From Endozoicomonas sp. Mp262 (lineage in GTDB: Bacteria > Pseudomonadota > Gammaproteobacteria > Pseudomonadales > Endozoicomonadaceae): 64,000 nucleotides of DNA. Below are positions 18,950 to 28,127 of the stretch, piece after piece. The notes beneath the pieces were generated by a model that saw only the letters and a list, made by a program, of their open reading frames with translations, was not told the origin of the DNA and made no database searches. Made by a program: the position numbers and the translations under genes. Position 1 is the first letter of the stretch, and the number at the start of each line of letters is the position of its first letter. The DNA is taken from contig NZ_CP092489.1 of NCBI RefSeq assembly GCF_025643335.1, forward strand, positions 1,778,001 through 1,842,000, read 5' to 3'.

Positions 18950-19000
18950 GTTATCGTACCGGTTTGTGTAGCGGTTGTTTTAATTACGACGATTTTTTAG
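18950..19000 (+). pseudogene. Severed 3' end of the NSS symporter gene
   Basis: Continuing in frame from the duplicated target ATGACCCGG, 16 sense codons encode VIVPVCVAVVLITTIF and then TAG. This is the final membrane helix of the symporter gene at 12719, displaced 4.9 kb by the nested insertions. Confidence 0.9.
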
Positions 19001-19033
19001 CCGGGCTATTTTATGAACCGGGACAGGACTCCA

Positions 19034-19061
19034 CTGGTACATCATTAAAGTGATGTGCCAG
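19034..19061. terminator. Hairpin after the symporter gene
   Basis: CTGGTACATCA and TGATGTGCCAG pair over 11 bp (one G-U) around TTAAAG, 34 bases past the original symporter stop. No T run follows. It may be the original terminator. The rest of 19062-19454 holds the uhpT leader and no gene. Confidence 0.4.
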
Positions 19062-19228
19062 AGGGTTGATGCCATTGGGATTAAAAAATCACTCTAAAAA
19101 GCCTATTTGCTTCTGTTCTTTTTAAATCTACGCAAGATTACCTGTGTTCCACAACACAAATACTTATACAGTTTTAAACATAGAAAAACACTGTCCACAT
19201 TATTTGCTGTTATTTACTGTGTAAAATA

Positions 19229-19242
19229 TTGATTGATGTCAA
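19229..19242. promoter_or_regulatory. Possible FNR/CRP-family site upstream of uhpT
   Basis: TTGATTGATGTCAA matches the FNR consensus TTGAT-N4-ATCAA in nine of ten fixed positions. It lies about 210 bases before uhpT. In E. coli uhpT is activated by UhpA with help from CRP; the site here is only a sequence match. Confidence 0.25.
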
Positions 19243-19454
19243 TTTTTCTGTAAATAAAGTGTAAAACCGGGAATTTTTCCTAGTTCTTTTAGGGGGAGTT
19301 CTCAAGGCATTGACAGAACCTTTTCATAAAATACCAACCTGTTATTTATTTTATGGTAAGGCGGTTTTTATCTGTCTTTTATACCCATTACGCCTGTTTC
19401 CAAGAGGCGTAATAGGTATGGTCAAGGCAGAATTTACCGGCCTGAGGTTTTTCA

Positions 19455-20858
19455 ATGATTAATATTTTGAAGCAGGTCAGGAAGCCAACGCTGAACCTTC
19501 CTGTGGAAGAGCGTCGCAAAATGTGGTTCAAGCCATTTATGCAATCGTACCTGGTTGTATTTATTGGCTACATGACCATGTACTTTATCCGTAAGAATTT
19601 TAACATTGCCCAAAATGACATGATGACCACCTATGGGTTGTCCATGACGCAGTTGGGTATGATTGGTTTGGGCTTCTCTATTACTTACGGTATTGGTAAA
19701 ACGGTTGTTTCCTATTACGCCGATGGCAAGAATACCAAACAGTTTCTTCCCTTTATGCTGATACTCTCTGGTATCGCCATGCTGGGCTTCAGTGTCAGTA
19801 TGGGAGGCTCAAGTGCCAGCCTGTTCATGATGGTGGCCTTTTATGGCCTGAGTGGTTTTTTCCAGAGTACCGGCGGTCCTTCAAGTTATTCAACCATTAC
19901 CAAGTGGACTCCAAGGACAAAGCGAGGCACCTACCTTGGCCTCTGGAATATGTCCCATAACATTGGTGGTGCCGGTGCTGCCGGTGTTGCACTGTTTGGT
20001 GCAAACTACTTCTTTGATGGTCATGTAATAGGTATGTTTGTTGTGCCTTCCATTATTGCCATTGTGGTTGGTTTTATAGGGTTGCGGTACGGCAGTGACT
20101 CCCCTGAGGCTTATGGTCTTGGTACTGCCGAGGAGCTGTTTGGAGAAGAGGTCAGCGAAGAAGACAGTGCTACCGAAAAGCAGCAAATGTCCAAGAAAGA
20201 CATTTTCCTGAAATATGTACTGAAAAATAAGGTGATCTGGCTGCTGTGCTTTGCCAATATCTTTTTGTACATCGTTCGTATTGGTATTGATCAGTGGTCT
20301 ACTGTTTATGCCTATCAGGAGCTGGGACTGCCTAAGGATGTAGCCATTCAGGGCTTTACCATGTTTGAGGTGGGTGCGCTGGTGGGTACCTTGATGTGGG
20401 GTTATCTGTCTGACCTGGCTAATGGGCGTCGTGCGCTGGTGGCCTGCGTCTCACTGATTTTGATTATTTTCACTCTTGGCCTTTATCAACATGCCAGCAG
20501 TGAATATATGTATTTGGCTTCACTGTTTGCCCTTGGCTTCCTGGTATTTGGTCCACAGTTATTGATTGGTGTTGCTGCCGTTGGTTTTGTTCCGAAAAAG
20601 GCCATCAGTGTTGCCGATGGTATCAAGGGAACCTTTGCCTACCTGATTGGCGATAGTTTTGCCAAGCTGGGACTGGGTATGATCGCCGATGGTACACCTG
20701 TGTTTGGTATGACAGGCTGGAAAGGAACCTTTGCAGCACTGGATACATCCGCAATTGTCTGTGTTGTGTTGCTGGCCTTTGTTGCCATTGCCGAAGAGAA
20801 GAAAATTCGTAGCGCCAAAAACAGACAGGCTGTGGTGGGAGATCTGCAGGCGGCCTAG
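19455..20858 (+). CDS. uhpT: Hexose-6-phosphate:phosphate antiporter UhpT
   Basis: Imports glucose-6-phosphate and related sugar phosphates across the inner membrane in exchange for inorganic phosphate; also the entry route for fosfomycin in bacteria that have it. The 467-residue protein is near-colinear with E. coli UhpT from memory: [60 protein letters not shown] and [18 protein letters not shown] are all present. Twelve membrane segments are expected. It is followed by a terminator and then uhpABC, so the transporter precedes its regulators, whereas E. coli has uhpABCT. Activation by phosphorylated UhpA is the known control. Confidence 0.97.
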   Translation: MINILKQVRKPTLNLPVEERRKMWFKPFMQSYLVVFIGYMTMYFIRKNFNIAQNDMMTTYGLSMTQLGMIGLGFSITYGIGKTVVSYYADGKNTKQFLPFMLILSGIAMLGFSVSMGGSSASLFMMVAFYGLSGFFQSTGGPSSYSTITKWTPRTKRGTYLGLWNMSHNIGGAGAAGVALFGANYFFDGHVIGMFVVPSIIAIVVGFIGLRYGSDSPEAYGLGTAEELFGEEVSEEDSATEKQQMSKKDIFLKYVLKNKVIWLLCFANIFLYIVRIGIDQWSTVYAYQELGLPKDVAIQGFTMFEVGALVGTLMWGYLSDLANGRRALVACVSLILIIFTLGLYQHASSEYMYLASLFALGFLVFGPQLLIGVAAVGFVPKKAISVADGIKGTFAYLIGDSFAKLGLGMIADGTPVFGMTGWKGTFAALDTSAIVCVVLLAFVAIAEEKKIRSAKNRQAVVGDLQAA

Positions 20859-20884
20859 CCTGATCGTAGACAGGTTTTGTCATT

Positions 20885-20912
20885 AAAAAAGCCACCTTCA
20901 GGTGGCTTTTTT
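20885..20912. terminator. Terminator between uhpT and uhpA
   Basis: GCCACC and GGTGGC pair around TTCA, with six A before and six T after the stem, so it can work in both directions. It separates uhpT from the uhpABC unit. Confidence 0.9.
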
Positions 20913-20966
20913 AATGTTGATAGCGTTATCCTGCCCGCCCTCTCCACCCTGTCCCGGTGTGTCCCG

Positions 20967-21584
20967 ATGATTAAAGTTGTACTCGTTGATGACCATATAA
21001 TTGTTCGATCCGGCTTTTCCCAGATCCTCTCCCTGGAAGAAGATATTGCTGTGGTGGGCGAATTTGGTTCGGCGGCAGAGGCACGTAGGGGAATTCCTCC
21101 GCTAATGGCCAATGTGTGTATTCTGGATATTTCCATGCCGGATGAAAGTGGTTTGTCATTATTGGGAGATCTTGCGGACAAAGCTGGTTGCATTATGCTC
21201 AGCGTACATGACTCTGTTGCAGTTGTTGAAAAATCGCTGAAAGCAGGTGCTAGAGGATATCTTAGTAAACGCTGTAACCCGGATGAGCTGATTCAGGCGG
21301 TACGCACTGTTTCCAGGGGGGGGTGTTATCTCACTCCGGATATTGCGGTGAGGCTGGCTTCTCCTGAGCGTAGCAATCAAGCCGTTTCATTATTGACCAA
21401 ACGTGAGCGCCAGGTGAGTGAGCTATTATCAAAAGGTCTGGATGTTAAGTCGGTTGCCCATCAGCTGGGACTAAGCCCTAAAACGGTTCATGTGCATCGT
21501 GCCAACGCCATGGATAAGCTGGGTGTAAAAAACAACGTTGAGCTGGCCCGGCTGTTTAACGAAGCAGATAACCCTGCATTGTGA
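20967..21584 (+). CDS. uhpA: Response regulator UhpA
   Basis: Activates uhpT transcription when phosphorylated by UhpB. The start ATG 20967 ([10 protein letters not shown]) gives 205 residues; the longer open frame from 20877 runs through the terminator and is not used. The receiver domain shows Asp8/Asp9, the phospho-acceptor Asp54 in [10 protein letters not shown] and Lys in GARGYLSKR. The C-terminal LuxR-type helix-turn-helix is [21 protein letters not shown], then [20 protein letters not shown]. It overlaps or abuts uhpB, indicating co-translation. Confidence 0.95.
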   Translation: MIKVVLVDDHIIVRSGFSQILSLEEDIAVVGEFGSAAEARRGIPPLMANVCILDISMPDESGLSLLGDLADKAGCIMLSVHDSVAVVEKSLKAGARGYLSKRCNPDELIQAVRTVSRGGCYLTPDIAVRLASPERSNQAVSLLTKRERQVSELLSKGLDVKSVAHQLGLSPKTVHVHRANAMDKLGVKNNVELARLFNEADNPAL

Positions 21585-21601
21585 AATGCTCCTGGCCAGA
21601 A

Positions 21602-23125
21602 ATGAAACATCAATTTGTTATAGGTCTTTGCAGCTGGCTTATTATGGTTTGCTGCTGGTTCTGCCTCTGGGTAATTTCCTCTTACTTTATTCTGGATCAT
21701 GGGTTGGCTGTGCTTTTCTGCCCTTTTGCCCTGCGCCTGGGTGTTACTCTGCACAGTACAAAAGCATTGTGGCCTGTGATTTACTCGGCAGAAATTTTTC
21801 TTATCATTGTTCTGGCTGCTTTTCTTGGCCCTGACCAGTGGGTGCTTATACTCAGTGCCAGTGTTGTCAGCATTCCCCTGTTATGGCTGGCATCAGAGCA
21901 TTACTATGGCTCCCAGTGGCGCCGGTTATGCGTCATGGCGACGCTGATCTTTACCACAGCCATTATCAGTGGCGTTATTGTTGCCATGAAGAATGGCGCC
22001 TTTGGGATGGCTGTGCTGACTGGTATATCCGGTGGACTCATGGTTGTCCCTGCCTGCTATCTGGTCTGGCATTATCTGTTCCAGAGTCAATGGTTACCAC
22101 TGACTGCGAAAATGGCCCGGCGACCCATCCGCTTTTATAGTCGCAATCTGTTTTTTTACTCAATGCTGTTCCTTATTAATATTGCCATCCAACTGGGCCT
22201 GCCAGAGGAAATGCGCCGATTTGCACCATTTTTTCTTGCTGTTCCTATTGTGCTACTGGCATTTCGGTATGGTTGGCGCGGCGCATTTTTGGGTACTTTA
22301 CTCAATAGTGTTGCTTTAATTGCCGCCCGCAGTGGTGACAGTCGTCTTGTTATTACCGATTTATTGCTGTCACTGTCGGCTCAAAGCCTGACGGGAATTT
22401 TGCTGGGGGCAGGTATTCAACAACTAAGAGAGCTCAATAGCGAACTTCGAAGACAGCTAAAAAGAAACCGCCTGTTATCCCAGCACCTGGTAACCGCTGA
22501 AGAGTCTGTTCGTCGAGATATTGCCCGGGAACTCCATGACGAAATTGGACAGAATATTACGGCCATTCGTATGCAGGCAGGTTTGCTGAAACGGTTGGAA
22601 AAAACGCCCGCGGTTATTAACAGTGCCAATATGATCGAGAGTGTTTCTCTTAATATATACGACACAACTAAACGACTACTGACCCGTTTGAGGCCAAAGG
22701 CTCTCGATGATGTGGGCCTTAAAGAGGCGATTGAGCAGTTGGTCTGGGACCTTGACTGCCGGGCATCAGGTATTGAGGTTACTATACGTTGGCATGCACC
22801 CACCAATATAGAGTGTGCTCTCAGTGATGCCATGCTCGTTACGGTTTATCGTATCTGCCAGGAAGCCCTTAATAATGTAATTAAATATGCGGATGCCAGC
22901 CAGGTTGTGATGGAGTTAACCGTTGAAGACACGGTCTGCCTGACCATTAGTGATAATGGGGTTGGGTTTGACCCTTCAACCGCCGCGGGAGGTTTTGGTC
23001 TGCTGGGTATGTCTGAACGGGTTGAGGCGCTGGGGGGAGCGTTTACCGTTAAAAGTTCAGGTGGGGATCAGTGCTGTGGTACACAACTGTTTGTCAGTCT
23101 GCCACGAACCCGGGTTTCTGTATGA
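21602..23125 (+). CDS. uhpB: Sensor histidine kinase UhpB
   Basis: An inner-membrane kinase that works with UhpC to detect external glucose-6-phosphate and phosphorylate UhpA. From ATG 21602 (MKHQFVIGL, aligning with the start of E. coli UhpB) it has 507 residues; a GTG at 21581 overlapping the uhpA stop is an alternative. About eight hydrophobic segments form the N-terminal half. The HisKA_3 H-box is ARELHDEIGQNITAIRMQAG, followed by the N-box EALNNVIKYADAS, G-box DNGVGFD and GGFGLLGMSER. Its TGA overlaps the uhpC ATG as ATGA. Confidence 0.95.
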   Translation: MKHQFVIGLCSWLIMVCCWFCLWVISSYFILDHGLAVLFCPFALRLGVTLHSTKALWPVIYSAEIFLIIVLAAFLGPDQWVLILSASVVSIPLLWLASEHYYGSQWRRLCVMATLIFTTAIISGVIVAMKNGAFGMAVLTGISGGLMVVPACYLVWHYLFQSQWLPLTAKMARRPIRFYSRNLFFYSMLFLINIAIQLGLPEEMRRFAPFFLAVPIVLLAFRYGWRGAFLGTLLNSVALIAARSGDSRLVITDLLLSLSAQSLTGILLGAGIQQLRELNSELRRQLKRNRLLSQHLVTAEESVRRDIARELHDEIGQNITAIRMQAGLLKRLEKTPAVINSANMIESVSLNIYDTTKRLLTRLRPKALDDVGLKEAIEQLVWDLDCRASGIEVTIRWHAPTNIECALSDAMLVTVYRICQEALNNVIKYADASQVVMELTVEDTVCLTISDNGVGFDPSTAAGGFGLLGMSERVEALGGAFTVKSSGGDQCCGTQLFVSLPRTRVSV

Positions 23126-24450
23126 TTGATTTTCTGAAAGCACAGCCAGATCGCCCGGTCATACTGAAGTCGGCAGAAATAACTGAGCGTTATCATTACT
23201 GGCGGCTCCACATCATGCTCACGATGTATGGGGGTTATGCATGGCTGTTTTGCATGCGTAAAAGCCTGAACCATGTGATGCCTGCGGTTATGGTTGATCA
23301 GGGACTGGATCTCTCCGATATCGGTTTGATGGGAACGCTGTTTTATACGGTGTATGGCTGTTCAAAATTTATCTCGGGGATGGCATCAGACCAGGCCAAT
23401 CCCCGTTACTTTATGGGGCTGGGTATTCTGATCAGCGGCCTGGCCAATGTATTATTAGGGTTTTCAAATTCTATGGTGTCGTTCACCTGCCTGATCGTGG
23501 TTAGCGCCTGCTTTCACGGTTGGGGTTGGCCCCCCTGTGCCCGGTTGTTAACCAGCTGGTACTCTCAATCTGAACGAGGAGTTTGGTGGTCATGCTGGAA
23601 TACGGCCCATAATGTTGGAGCCGCCCTGTCTACTCTGATAGTGGGCTATATTGCCATGTATTACGGCTGGAGGGAGGCGCTGGTTGTCATTGGGTTGTTG
23701 GGAATGATCGCCGGAATTATGGTTTGCTGGCGGTTAAGGGATAAGCCGGCAACCATGGGCCTGCCTTCGGTGGGAGCCTGGGGTCAGGATCCATTGGAAC
23801 AACAGCAGGAAAATACTGAGCCGGACTTGAACTACCAGGTAATATTGAGTGTCTATGTCCTAAAAAATCAATATATCTGGTTGCTGGCTGTCAGCTATGT
23901 GCTTGTTTATATCGTAAGAATAGCGGTAAGTGACTGGGTTAATCTGTATTTTGTCCAGGCACACCATTACGATTTGGTCTCTGCCAATTCGATCCTTTTT
24001 ATCTTTGAAGTCGGAGGGTTTTTAGGTTCGCTGGTGGCTGGCTGGGGGTCGGATAAACTATTTGGCGGTAACCGTGGCCCAATGAATTTGCTCTTTGCCC
24101 TGGGGGTTTTTTTATCGGTTGTGGCATTGTGGCTGATGCCGGTATTCAGTTTTGTACTTCAGGCCAGCTGTGTATTTGCCATCGGTTTTTTTGTGTTTGG
24201 GCCACAGATGCTGATTGGAATGGCGGCGGCAGAGTGTTCCCATAAAGCAGCGGTGGGGGCGGCTACAGGGTTGCTTGGGTTGTTTGCCTATCTGGGGGCG
24301 GCGCTGGCGGGTTATCCAATGGCTCTGGTGATCGAGCATTATCAATGGACGGGATTTTTTATCGTGCTTACCGTGGTCTCTGCGGTGATCGGTCTGTTGC
24401 TGCTTCCTTTCTTTTTGGCTCAGGTGCCTGATCAGGTGGCTGTAGACTGA
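23122..24450 (+). CDS. uhpC: Sugar-phosphate sensor UhpC
   Basis: A transporter-like membrane sensor of the organophosphate:phosphate antiporter family that binds external glucose-6-phosphate and stimulates UhpB. From ATG 23122 it has 442 residues, matching E. coli UhpC length. Family sequence such as GGYAWLFCMRKSLNHVMPA, the ISGMASDQANPRYFMGLG loop and FGPQMLIGMAAAECSHK is present and parallels UhpT. The ATGA overlap with uhpB shows one operon. The 180 bases after it hold no gene, only a 30-base piece of a dispersed repeat at 24496-24525. Confidence 0.95.
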   Translation: MIDFLKAQPDRPVILKSAEITERYHYWRLHIMLTMYGGYAWLFCMRKSLNHVMPAVMVDQGLDLSDIGLMGTLFYTVYGCSKFISGMASDQANPRYFMGLGILISGLANVLLGFSNSMVSFTCLIVVSACFHGWGWPPCARLLTSWYSQSERGVWWSCWNTAHNVGAALSTLIVGYIAMYYGWREALVVIGLLGMIAGIMVCWRLRDKPATMGLPSVGAWGQDPLEQQQENTEPDLNYQVILSVYVLKNQYIWLLAVSYVLVYIVRIAVSDWVNLYFVQAHHYDLVSANSILFIFEVGGFLGSLVAGWGSDKLFGGNRGPMNLLFALGVFLSVVALWLMPVFSFVLQASCVFAIGFFVFGPQMLIGMAAAECSHKAAVGAATGLLGLFAYLGAALAGYPMALVIEHYQWTGFFIVLTVVSAVIGLLLLPFFLAQVPDQVAVD

Positions 24451-24495
24451 TAAGGAAAAATAAGAAGGGTGCCTCTGTTGTGAATCAAAATACCT

Positions 24496-24525
24496 TTTGC
24501 GACACCTTCGTTCCACTGGGAATGA
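24496..24525. repeat. Partial copy of dispersed repeat R2
   Basis: TTTTGCGACACC, then CCACTGGGAATG, matches the beginning of the 90-bp repeat found at 37949-38038 and 54542-54631. Confidence 0.5.
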
Positions 24526-24631
24526 GTCTAACTATTAAATCACAACAGCTCTTAGTGATGAACGAGAAGCTGAGGCATATTTTCTGTTATCCTATTCCGC
24601 TTGTTATTTTGAAAATGCAGTAACCTATCCA

Positions 24632-25063
24632 ATGCCCAAAATTGCGCGCTCTGCTCTGGTGATGTTTCCTGCTCAAGCCATGTATGATTTGGTCAGTGAT
24701 GTTGAGTCCTACCCTGATTTTCTTCCCTGGTGTGAAGAGGCCAGTATTCTCAAAAAAGAAGGTGAATGGGTAGAAGCTGCCCTGGTGGTCACCAAAGGAA
24801 AGATTCGACAGGCGTTTTCCACCCGGAACCGGATGACCTATGGTGTCTCCATTGAAATGGAATTGCTTGAAGGCCCTTTCTCACGTTTGCAGGGATCATG
24901 GCATTTTAAACCTTTGGGGCCTGAAGGTTGTAAAGTGTCTTTGGAGATGGATTTCGAGGTGTCCAGCAAGTTATTGCGGGCAACGCTCAGTCCTATGTTT
25001 GGTCAGGTGATGAACACCATGGTAGATGCATTTTCCCAACGAGCGGAGCAGGTTTATGGCTGA
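24632..25063 (+). CDS. ratA: RatA, START-like type II toxin-antitoxin/ubiquinone-binding family protein
   Basis: A 143-residue protein of the polyketide cyclase/START fold (RatA/YfjG, Coq10-like). In E. coli RatA was reported to bind 50S subunits and block 70S formation; relatives bind ubiquinone, so its physiological role is debated. Signature sequence: MPKIARSALVMFPAQAMYDL, the VSDVESYPDFLPWC motif, and LEGPFSRLQGSWHFKPL. The ATG at 24632 gives the standard length. It overlaps ratB by 8 bases. In relatives ratA directly faces smpB; here they are 12 kb apart. Confidence 0.95.
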   Translation: MPKIARSALVMFPAQAMYDLVSDVESYPDFLPWCEEASILKKEGEWVEAALVVTKGKIRQAFSTRNRMTYGVSIEMELLEGPFSRLQGSWHFKPLGPEGCKVSLEMDFEVSSKLLRATLSPMFGQVMNTMVDAFSQRAEQVYG

Positions 25064-25373
25064 CCAGGAAGAACTCCGGCTGACCGTTGAGGTGGCTTAC
25101 GCGAAGCCTTTTGAGCAAAAGATTTTGTCGGTGAAGGTGGCAAAAGGTACGACCGTCTATGATGCTGTCAGACTTTCTGGAATCGTTAACCTGTTTCCAG
25201 AAATAAACCTTGAGACAGCAAAGCTGGGTATTTTCGGCAAAGCAGTACCTAAGCCTCAGGAGCGAGAGCTTAAGGCAGGGGACAGGGTGGAAATTTATCG
25301 TCCCCTGATCGCGGACCCCAAGGAAGCGCGAAGGAAAAGAGCTGAAAAAGCCCGGCTAAATAAGCTAGGCTGA
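25056..25373 (+). CDS. ratB: RatB/RnfH family ubiquitin-fold protein
   Basis: A 105-residue beta-grasp protein of the RnfH family (PF03658), cotranslated with RatA. ATG 25056 lies inside the end of ratA. Family features include VEVAYAKPFEQKILSVKV, GIFGKAV and DRVEIYRPLIADPKEARRKR. Function is not settled; despite the historical name, an antitoxin role for RatB has not been shown. Confidence 0.93.
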   Translation: MADQEELRLTVEVAYAKPFEQKILSVKVAKGTTVYDAVRLSGIVNLFPEINLETAKLGIFGKAVPKPQERELKAGDRVEIYRPLIADPKEARRKRAEKARLNKLG

Positions 25374-25398
25374 TGACTCTTGGAGTCGGCTGATGGCT

Positions 25399-25767
25399 CT
25401 AAGGGGTTTCACCAGGTTTCAGGTCACCCCTGACTGAGGACAGGCGGTCATTTTCAAAGAAAATGGTCAGGGTTTTCTGGGTACGTTTACCACCTCCGGG
25501 CTGTATGCTGTAGACAAAGTCCCAGCGATCCTTGTCGAAAGTGTCTTCCAGAAGGGGGGTGCCCATAATGTATTGTACCTGGTTTCTGGTCATGCCAGGC
25601 TTTAACTGGTCAACCATCTCCTGAGTGATAACATTGCCTTGCTGAATGTCTATCTTGTAGGCACCAGGAAAACTAATGAGTTTTGAGCCGCTGTTGGTGG
25701 AACTGGCGCATCCGGCCAGTAGTGCGGCTGAGAGTATTGCTGCGGTATAGACCAGAGGTTTTTGCAT
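25399..25767 (-). CDS. bamE: Outer membrane assembly lipoprotein BamE (SmpA/OmlA)
   Basis: A small lipoprotein subunit of the BAM complex that inserts beta-barrel proteins in the outer membrane. The 122-residue precursor has a signal peptide ending in the lipobox LAGC (Cys20). The SmpA/OmlA domain shows [20 protein letters not shown] and [19 protein letters not shown]. It is divergent from fur with about 95 bases between them, the conserved arrangement in this group. Confidence 0.96.
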   Translation of the reverse strand: MQKPLVYTAAILSAALLAGCASSTNSGSKLISFPGAYKIDIQQGNVITQEMVDQLKPGMTRNQVQYIMGTPLLEDTFDKDRWDFVYSIQPGGGKRTQKTLTIFFENDRLSSVRGDLKPGETP

Positions 25768-25863
25768 CGCTTTCAGACTTCCACTATCTTCTTTTGCTCA
25801 AAATGAATTACTTACACGAAAATGAGATAATAGCAGGGTTCTTCTGCTAAAGGTTAGGGAAAC

Positions 25864-26271
25864 GTGTTGGAAAATCAAGAGTTGCGAAAAGCAGGCCTTA
25901 AAGTCACCCTGCCACGCGTGAAGATTCTGCAGATATTGGAAGGTGCCCAGGGACGCCATATGAGTGCAGAAGATGTCTACAAGGCTTTGCTGGAGGCTGA
26001 AGAGGACGTAGGTCTTGCCACTGTTTACCGGGTTCTGACTCAATTTGAAGGGGCTGGCCTGGTGGTTCGCCACAACTTTGATAGTGGGCACTCTGTTTTT
26101 GAGCTCTCCCGTGGTGAGCACCATGATCATATGGTGTGTGTTGAGTCCGGCGAAATCGTTGAGTTTATTGATGAGCAGATTGAGAAGCGTCAGCGCGAAA
26201 TTGTTGAAAATCACGGTTTTGAGCTAGTGGATCATAATCTGGTGCTCTATGTTCGGCCGAAAAAGAAATAA
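25864..26271 (+). CDS. fur: Ferric uptake regulator Fur
   Basis: Iron-responsive repressor. It has 135 residues from GTG 25864 (a TTG follows as the second codon and could start instead). The N-terminal winged helix has LRKAGLKVTLPRVKILQIL and VGLATVYRVLTQFEGAGLV. The metal-binding segment is HHDHMVC, with later ligands HGFELVDHNL. The usual second Cys pair CxxC is reduced to a single Cys in this region (CVESGE), as in Pseudomonas-type Fur. The promoter lies in the 96 bases shared with bamE; I see no convincing Fur box there. Confidence 0.96.
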   Translation: MLENQELRKAGLKVTLPRVKILQILEGAQGRHMSAEDVYKALLEAEEDVGLATVYRVLTQFEGAGLVVRHNFDSGHSVFELSRGEHHDHMVCVESGEIVEFIDEQIEKRQREIVENHGFELVDHNLVLYVRPKKK

Positions 26272-26277
26272 TAGTGA

Positions 26278-26309
26278 CTGTTTTCATTACATGTGAGTAA
26301 TGAAAACAG
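26278..26309. terminator. Perfect 13-bp hairpin between convergent fur and recN
   Basis: CTGTTTTCATTAC and GTAATGAAAACAG pair around ATGTGA. With fur ending at 26271 and recN at 26328 it is placed to end transcription from both sides, though T runs are short. Confidence 0.7.
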
Positions 26310-26327
26310 CCACCTCTACAATTTTTA

Positions 26328-28001
26328 CTATTGGACAGAAGTGCCCAGCATTTCCTTTGCATGTGCCAGGGTGGACTGGGTGATTTCTACGCCGCCCAGC
26401 ATCCGGGCCACCTCCTGTACTCTGTAGTCACCACGAATAATGGCAATGTGGGTTTGGGAATCGGACTTTGTCACTTTTTTATTAACATGGAGATGCTGGT
26501 GCCCCTGTGAGGCAACCTGGGGTTGGTGGGTGACGCAGAGTACCTGTCCTTTATCGCCAATCTCCCGCAGCATATTGCCGACGATTTCTGCGGTGCCTCC
26601 GCCGATACCTACATCAACTTCATCAAATACCAGGGTGGATATATGAGAGGTTTGTGCAGTGGCAACCTGGATTGCCAAACTGATACGGGAGAGTTCGCCG
26701 CCGGATGCCACTTTGGCTAATGGCCGGGGAGGCTGTCCCGGGTTGGTTGCCACCAGAAACTCGATATCTTCCAGTCCTGCCTGACTAAGTTTCTGATGAA
26801 CTATGGGATTGAGGGAAACGCTGAAGATCCCTTTGTTCATGCCCAGTAGTCTCATGCGTGAGCTGATGACTTTTTCAAGCTTTAACCCAGCCTTCCGTCG
26901 TTTTTGTGACAGCGTTGAGGCCTGTTCCTGATAGCTTTGATGTAAGCGGTTTAACTGCTCTTCCAGCTCGGCCGTGATTTCGTCATGGCACTGAATGCCT
27001 TCAAGCTCCTGGGCAAGCTGTAGTTGCTTGTCATGGAGTTGTTCCGGTTGAATCCGATGTTTTCTGGCCAGCTCATAAATGGCACTGAGTCGTTCCTCAA
27101 TGCTATGAACCCGTTCAGGATCATTGTCAAAATGATCCACAAAGTGATTGATTTCACCAACGGCTTCTTCCACCTGTATCTGCGCGGAAGCCAGCATATC
27201 TATGGATTGGGTAATGGCAGGATGGTCCAGGCTTAATTCGCTGAGCTGGTGCAGGCAAAGGCTTAATTGTTGCAGTACATTGCCTGATTCATTATCAGAG
27301 CAGAGACGGGTGACCTGGTGACAGGCGGCCAGGGTTTCAGCGGCATGGGTTAATTGTTTATGGCTGGCCTCAAGCTCTGTCACCTCCCCTTCCTGGAGGC
27401 TGAGTTGTTCCAGCTCCTGAAGTTGATATGAAAGTAACTGAATGCGCTCATCCCTTTCCTTTCTCATTGAAAGAATCGAATCAAGCTGTTCCCGAGTCTG
27501 GGCATAATTAAGGGCGATGGTTGCCACTTTGGCTGCCAGCTTTCCAGTCCCGGCATAGTCATCCAGTAATCGCCTGTGATGACTCTTTTTCAACAGGGAT
27601 TGGTGCTCGTGCTGGCTGTGGATATCAATCAGTAGTTCACCCACTGTTCTCAAGTCAGTGAGTGGTGAGGCTGAGCCGTTGATATATCCCCGTGACCGTC
27701 CTTCACGGGTAATGACTCTCCGTAATATGCACTCATTGTCTATATTAAGGTCCCGTGCTTCCAGCCACGCCCGGGCTGCGGGGCAGTGGGTCAGGTCAAA
27801 GCAGGCTCTGATTTCCGCGCGTTGAGAACCGGACCTGACACAACTGATATCAGCCCGGTCACCAATAGCCAGCCCAAGGGCATCCAGTATGATGGACTTA
27901 CCAGCCCCGGTTTCTCCGGTGATGACGGTCATCCCGGGGGGTATGTCCAGATCAAGCTGGTCAACAATGGCATAGTTGCTGATAGATAACTGGTTCAGCA
28001 T
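26328..28001 (-). CDS. recN: DNA repair protein RecN
   Basis: An SMC-like ATPase that helps repair double-strand breaks. The 557-residue protein has the Walker A site GETGAGKS near residue 30, long central coiled coils (QLLSYQLQELEQLSLQEGEV and flanks), the ABC signature VASGGELSRISLA and Walker B LVFDEVDVGIGG. Length is typical. A LexA-type box lies about 75-90 bases upstream of the start, in keeping with recN as a strongly SOS-induced gene. Confidence 0.97.
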   Translation of the reverse strand: MLNQLSISNYAIVDQLDLDIPPGMTVITGETGAGKSIILDALGLAIGDRADISCVRSGSQRAEIRACFDLTHCPAARAWLEARDLNIDNECILRRVITREGRSRGYINGSASPLTDLRTVGELLIDIHSQHEHQSLLKKSHHRRLLDDYAGTGKLAAKVATIALNYAQTREQLDSILSMRKERDERIQLLSYQLQELEQLSLQEGEVTELEASHKQLTHAAETLAACHQVTRLCSDNESGNVLQQLSLCLHQLSELSLDHPAITQSIDMLASAQIQVEEAVGEINHFVDHFDNDPERVHSIEERLSAIYELARKHRIQPEQLHDKQLQLAQELEGIQCHDEITAELEEQLNRLHQSYQEQASTLSQKRRKAGLKLEKVISSRMRLLGMNKGIFSVSLNPIVHQKLSQAGLEDIEFLVATNPGQPPRPLAKVASGGELSRISLAIQVATAQTSHISTLVFDEVDVGIGGGTAEIVGNMLREIGDKGQVLCVTHQPQVASQGHQHLHVNKKVTKSDSQTHIAIIRGDYRVQEVARMLGGVEITQSTLAHAKEMLGTSVQ

Positions 28002-28072
28002 ATTGAATCCCGGCGCTATGGTTACCGAATGGTTTTAGGTGAAACACTTTACTCATAGTTATTATGGAATAT

Positions 28073-28092
28073 AACTGTTTATTTATACAGTA
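28073..28092 (-). promoter_or_regulatory. LexA (SOS) box upstream of recN
   Basis: Read on the minus strand TACTGTATAAATAAACAGTT fits CTG-N10-CAG exactly and the wider consensus closely. It is 72-91 bases upstream of the recN start, with no other gene between. Confidence 0.85.
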
Positions 28093-28127
28093 TATGGATC
28101 GGCTGAAAGGGTAAAGAGTTTTGCCTT

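Noticed and set aside
25798-25863. Fur box in the fur-bamE gap
   Set aside because: AATGAGATAATAGCA matches the consensus too weakly to claim autoregulation.
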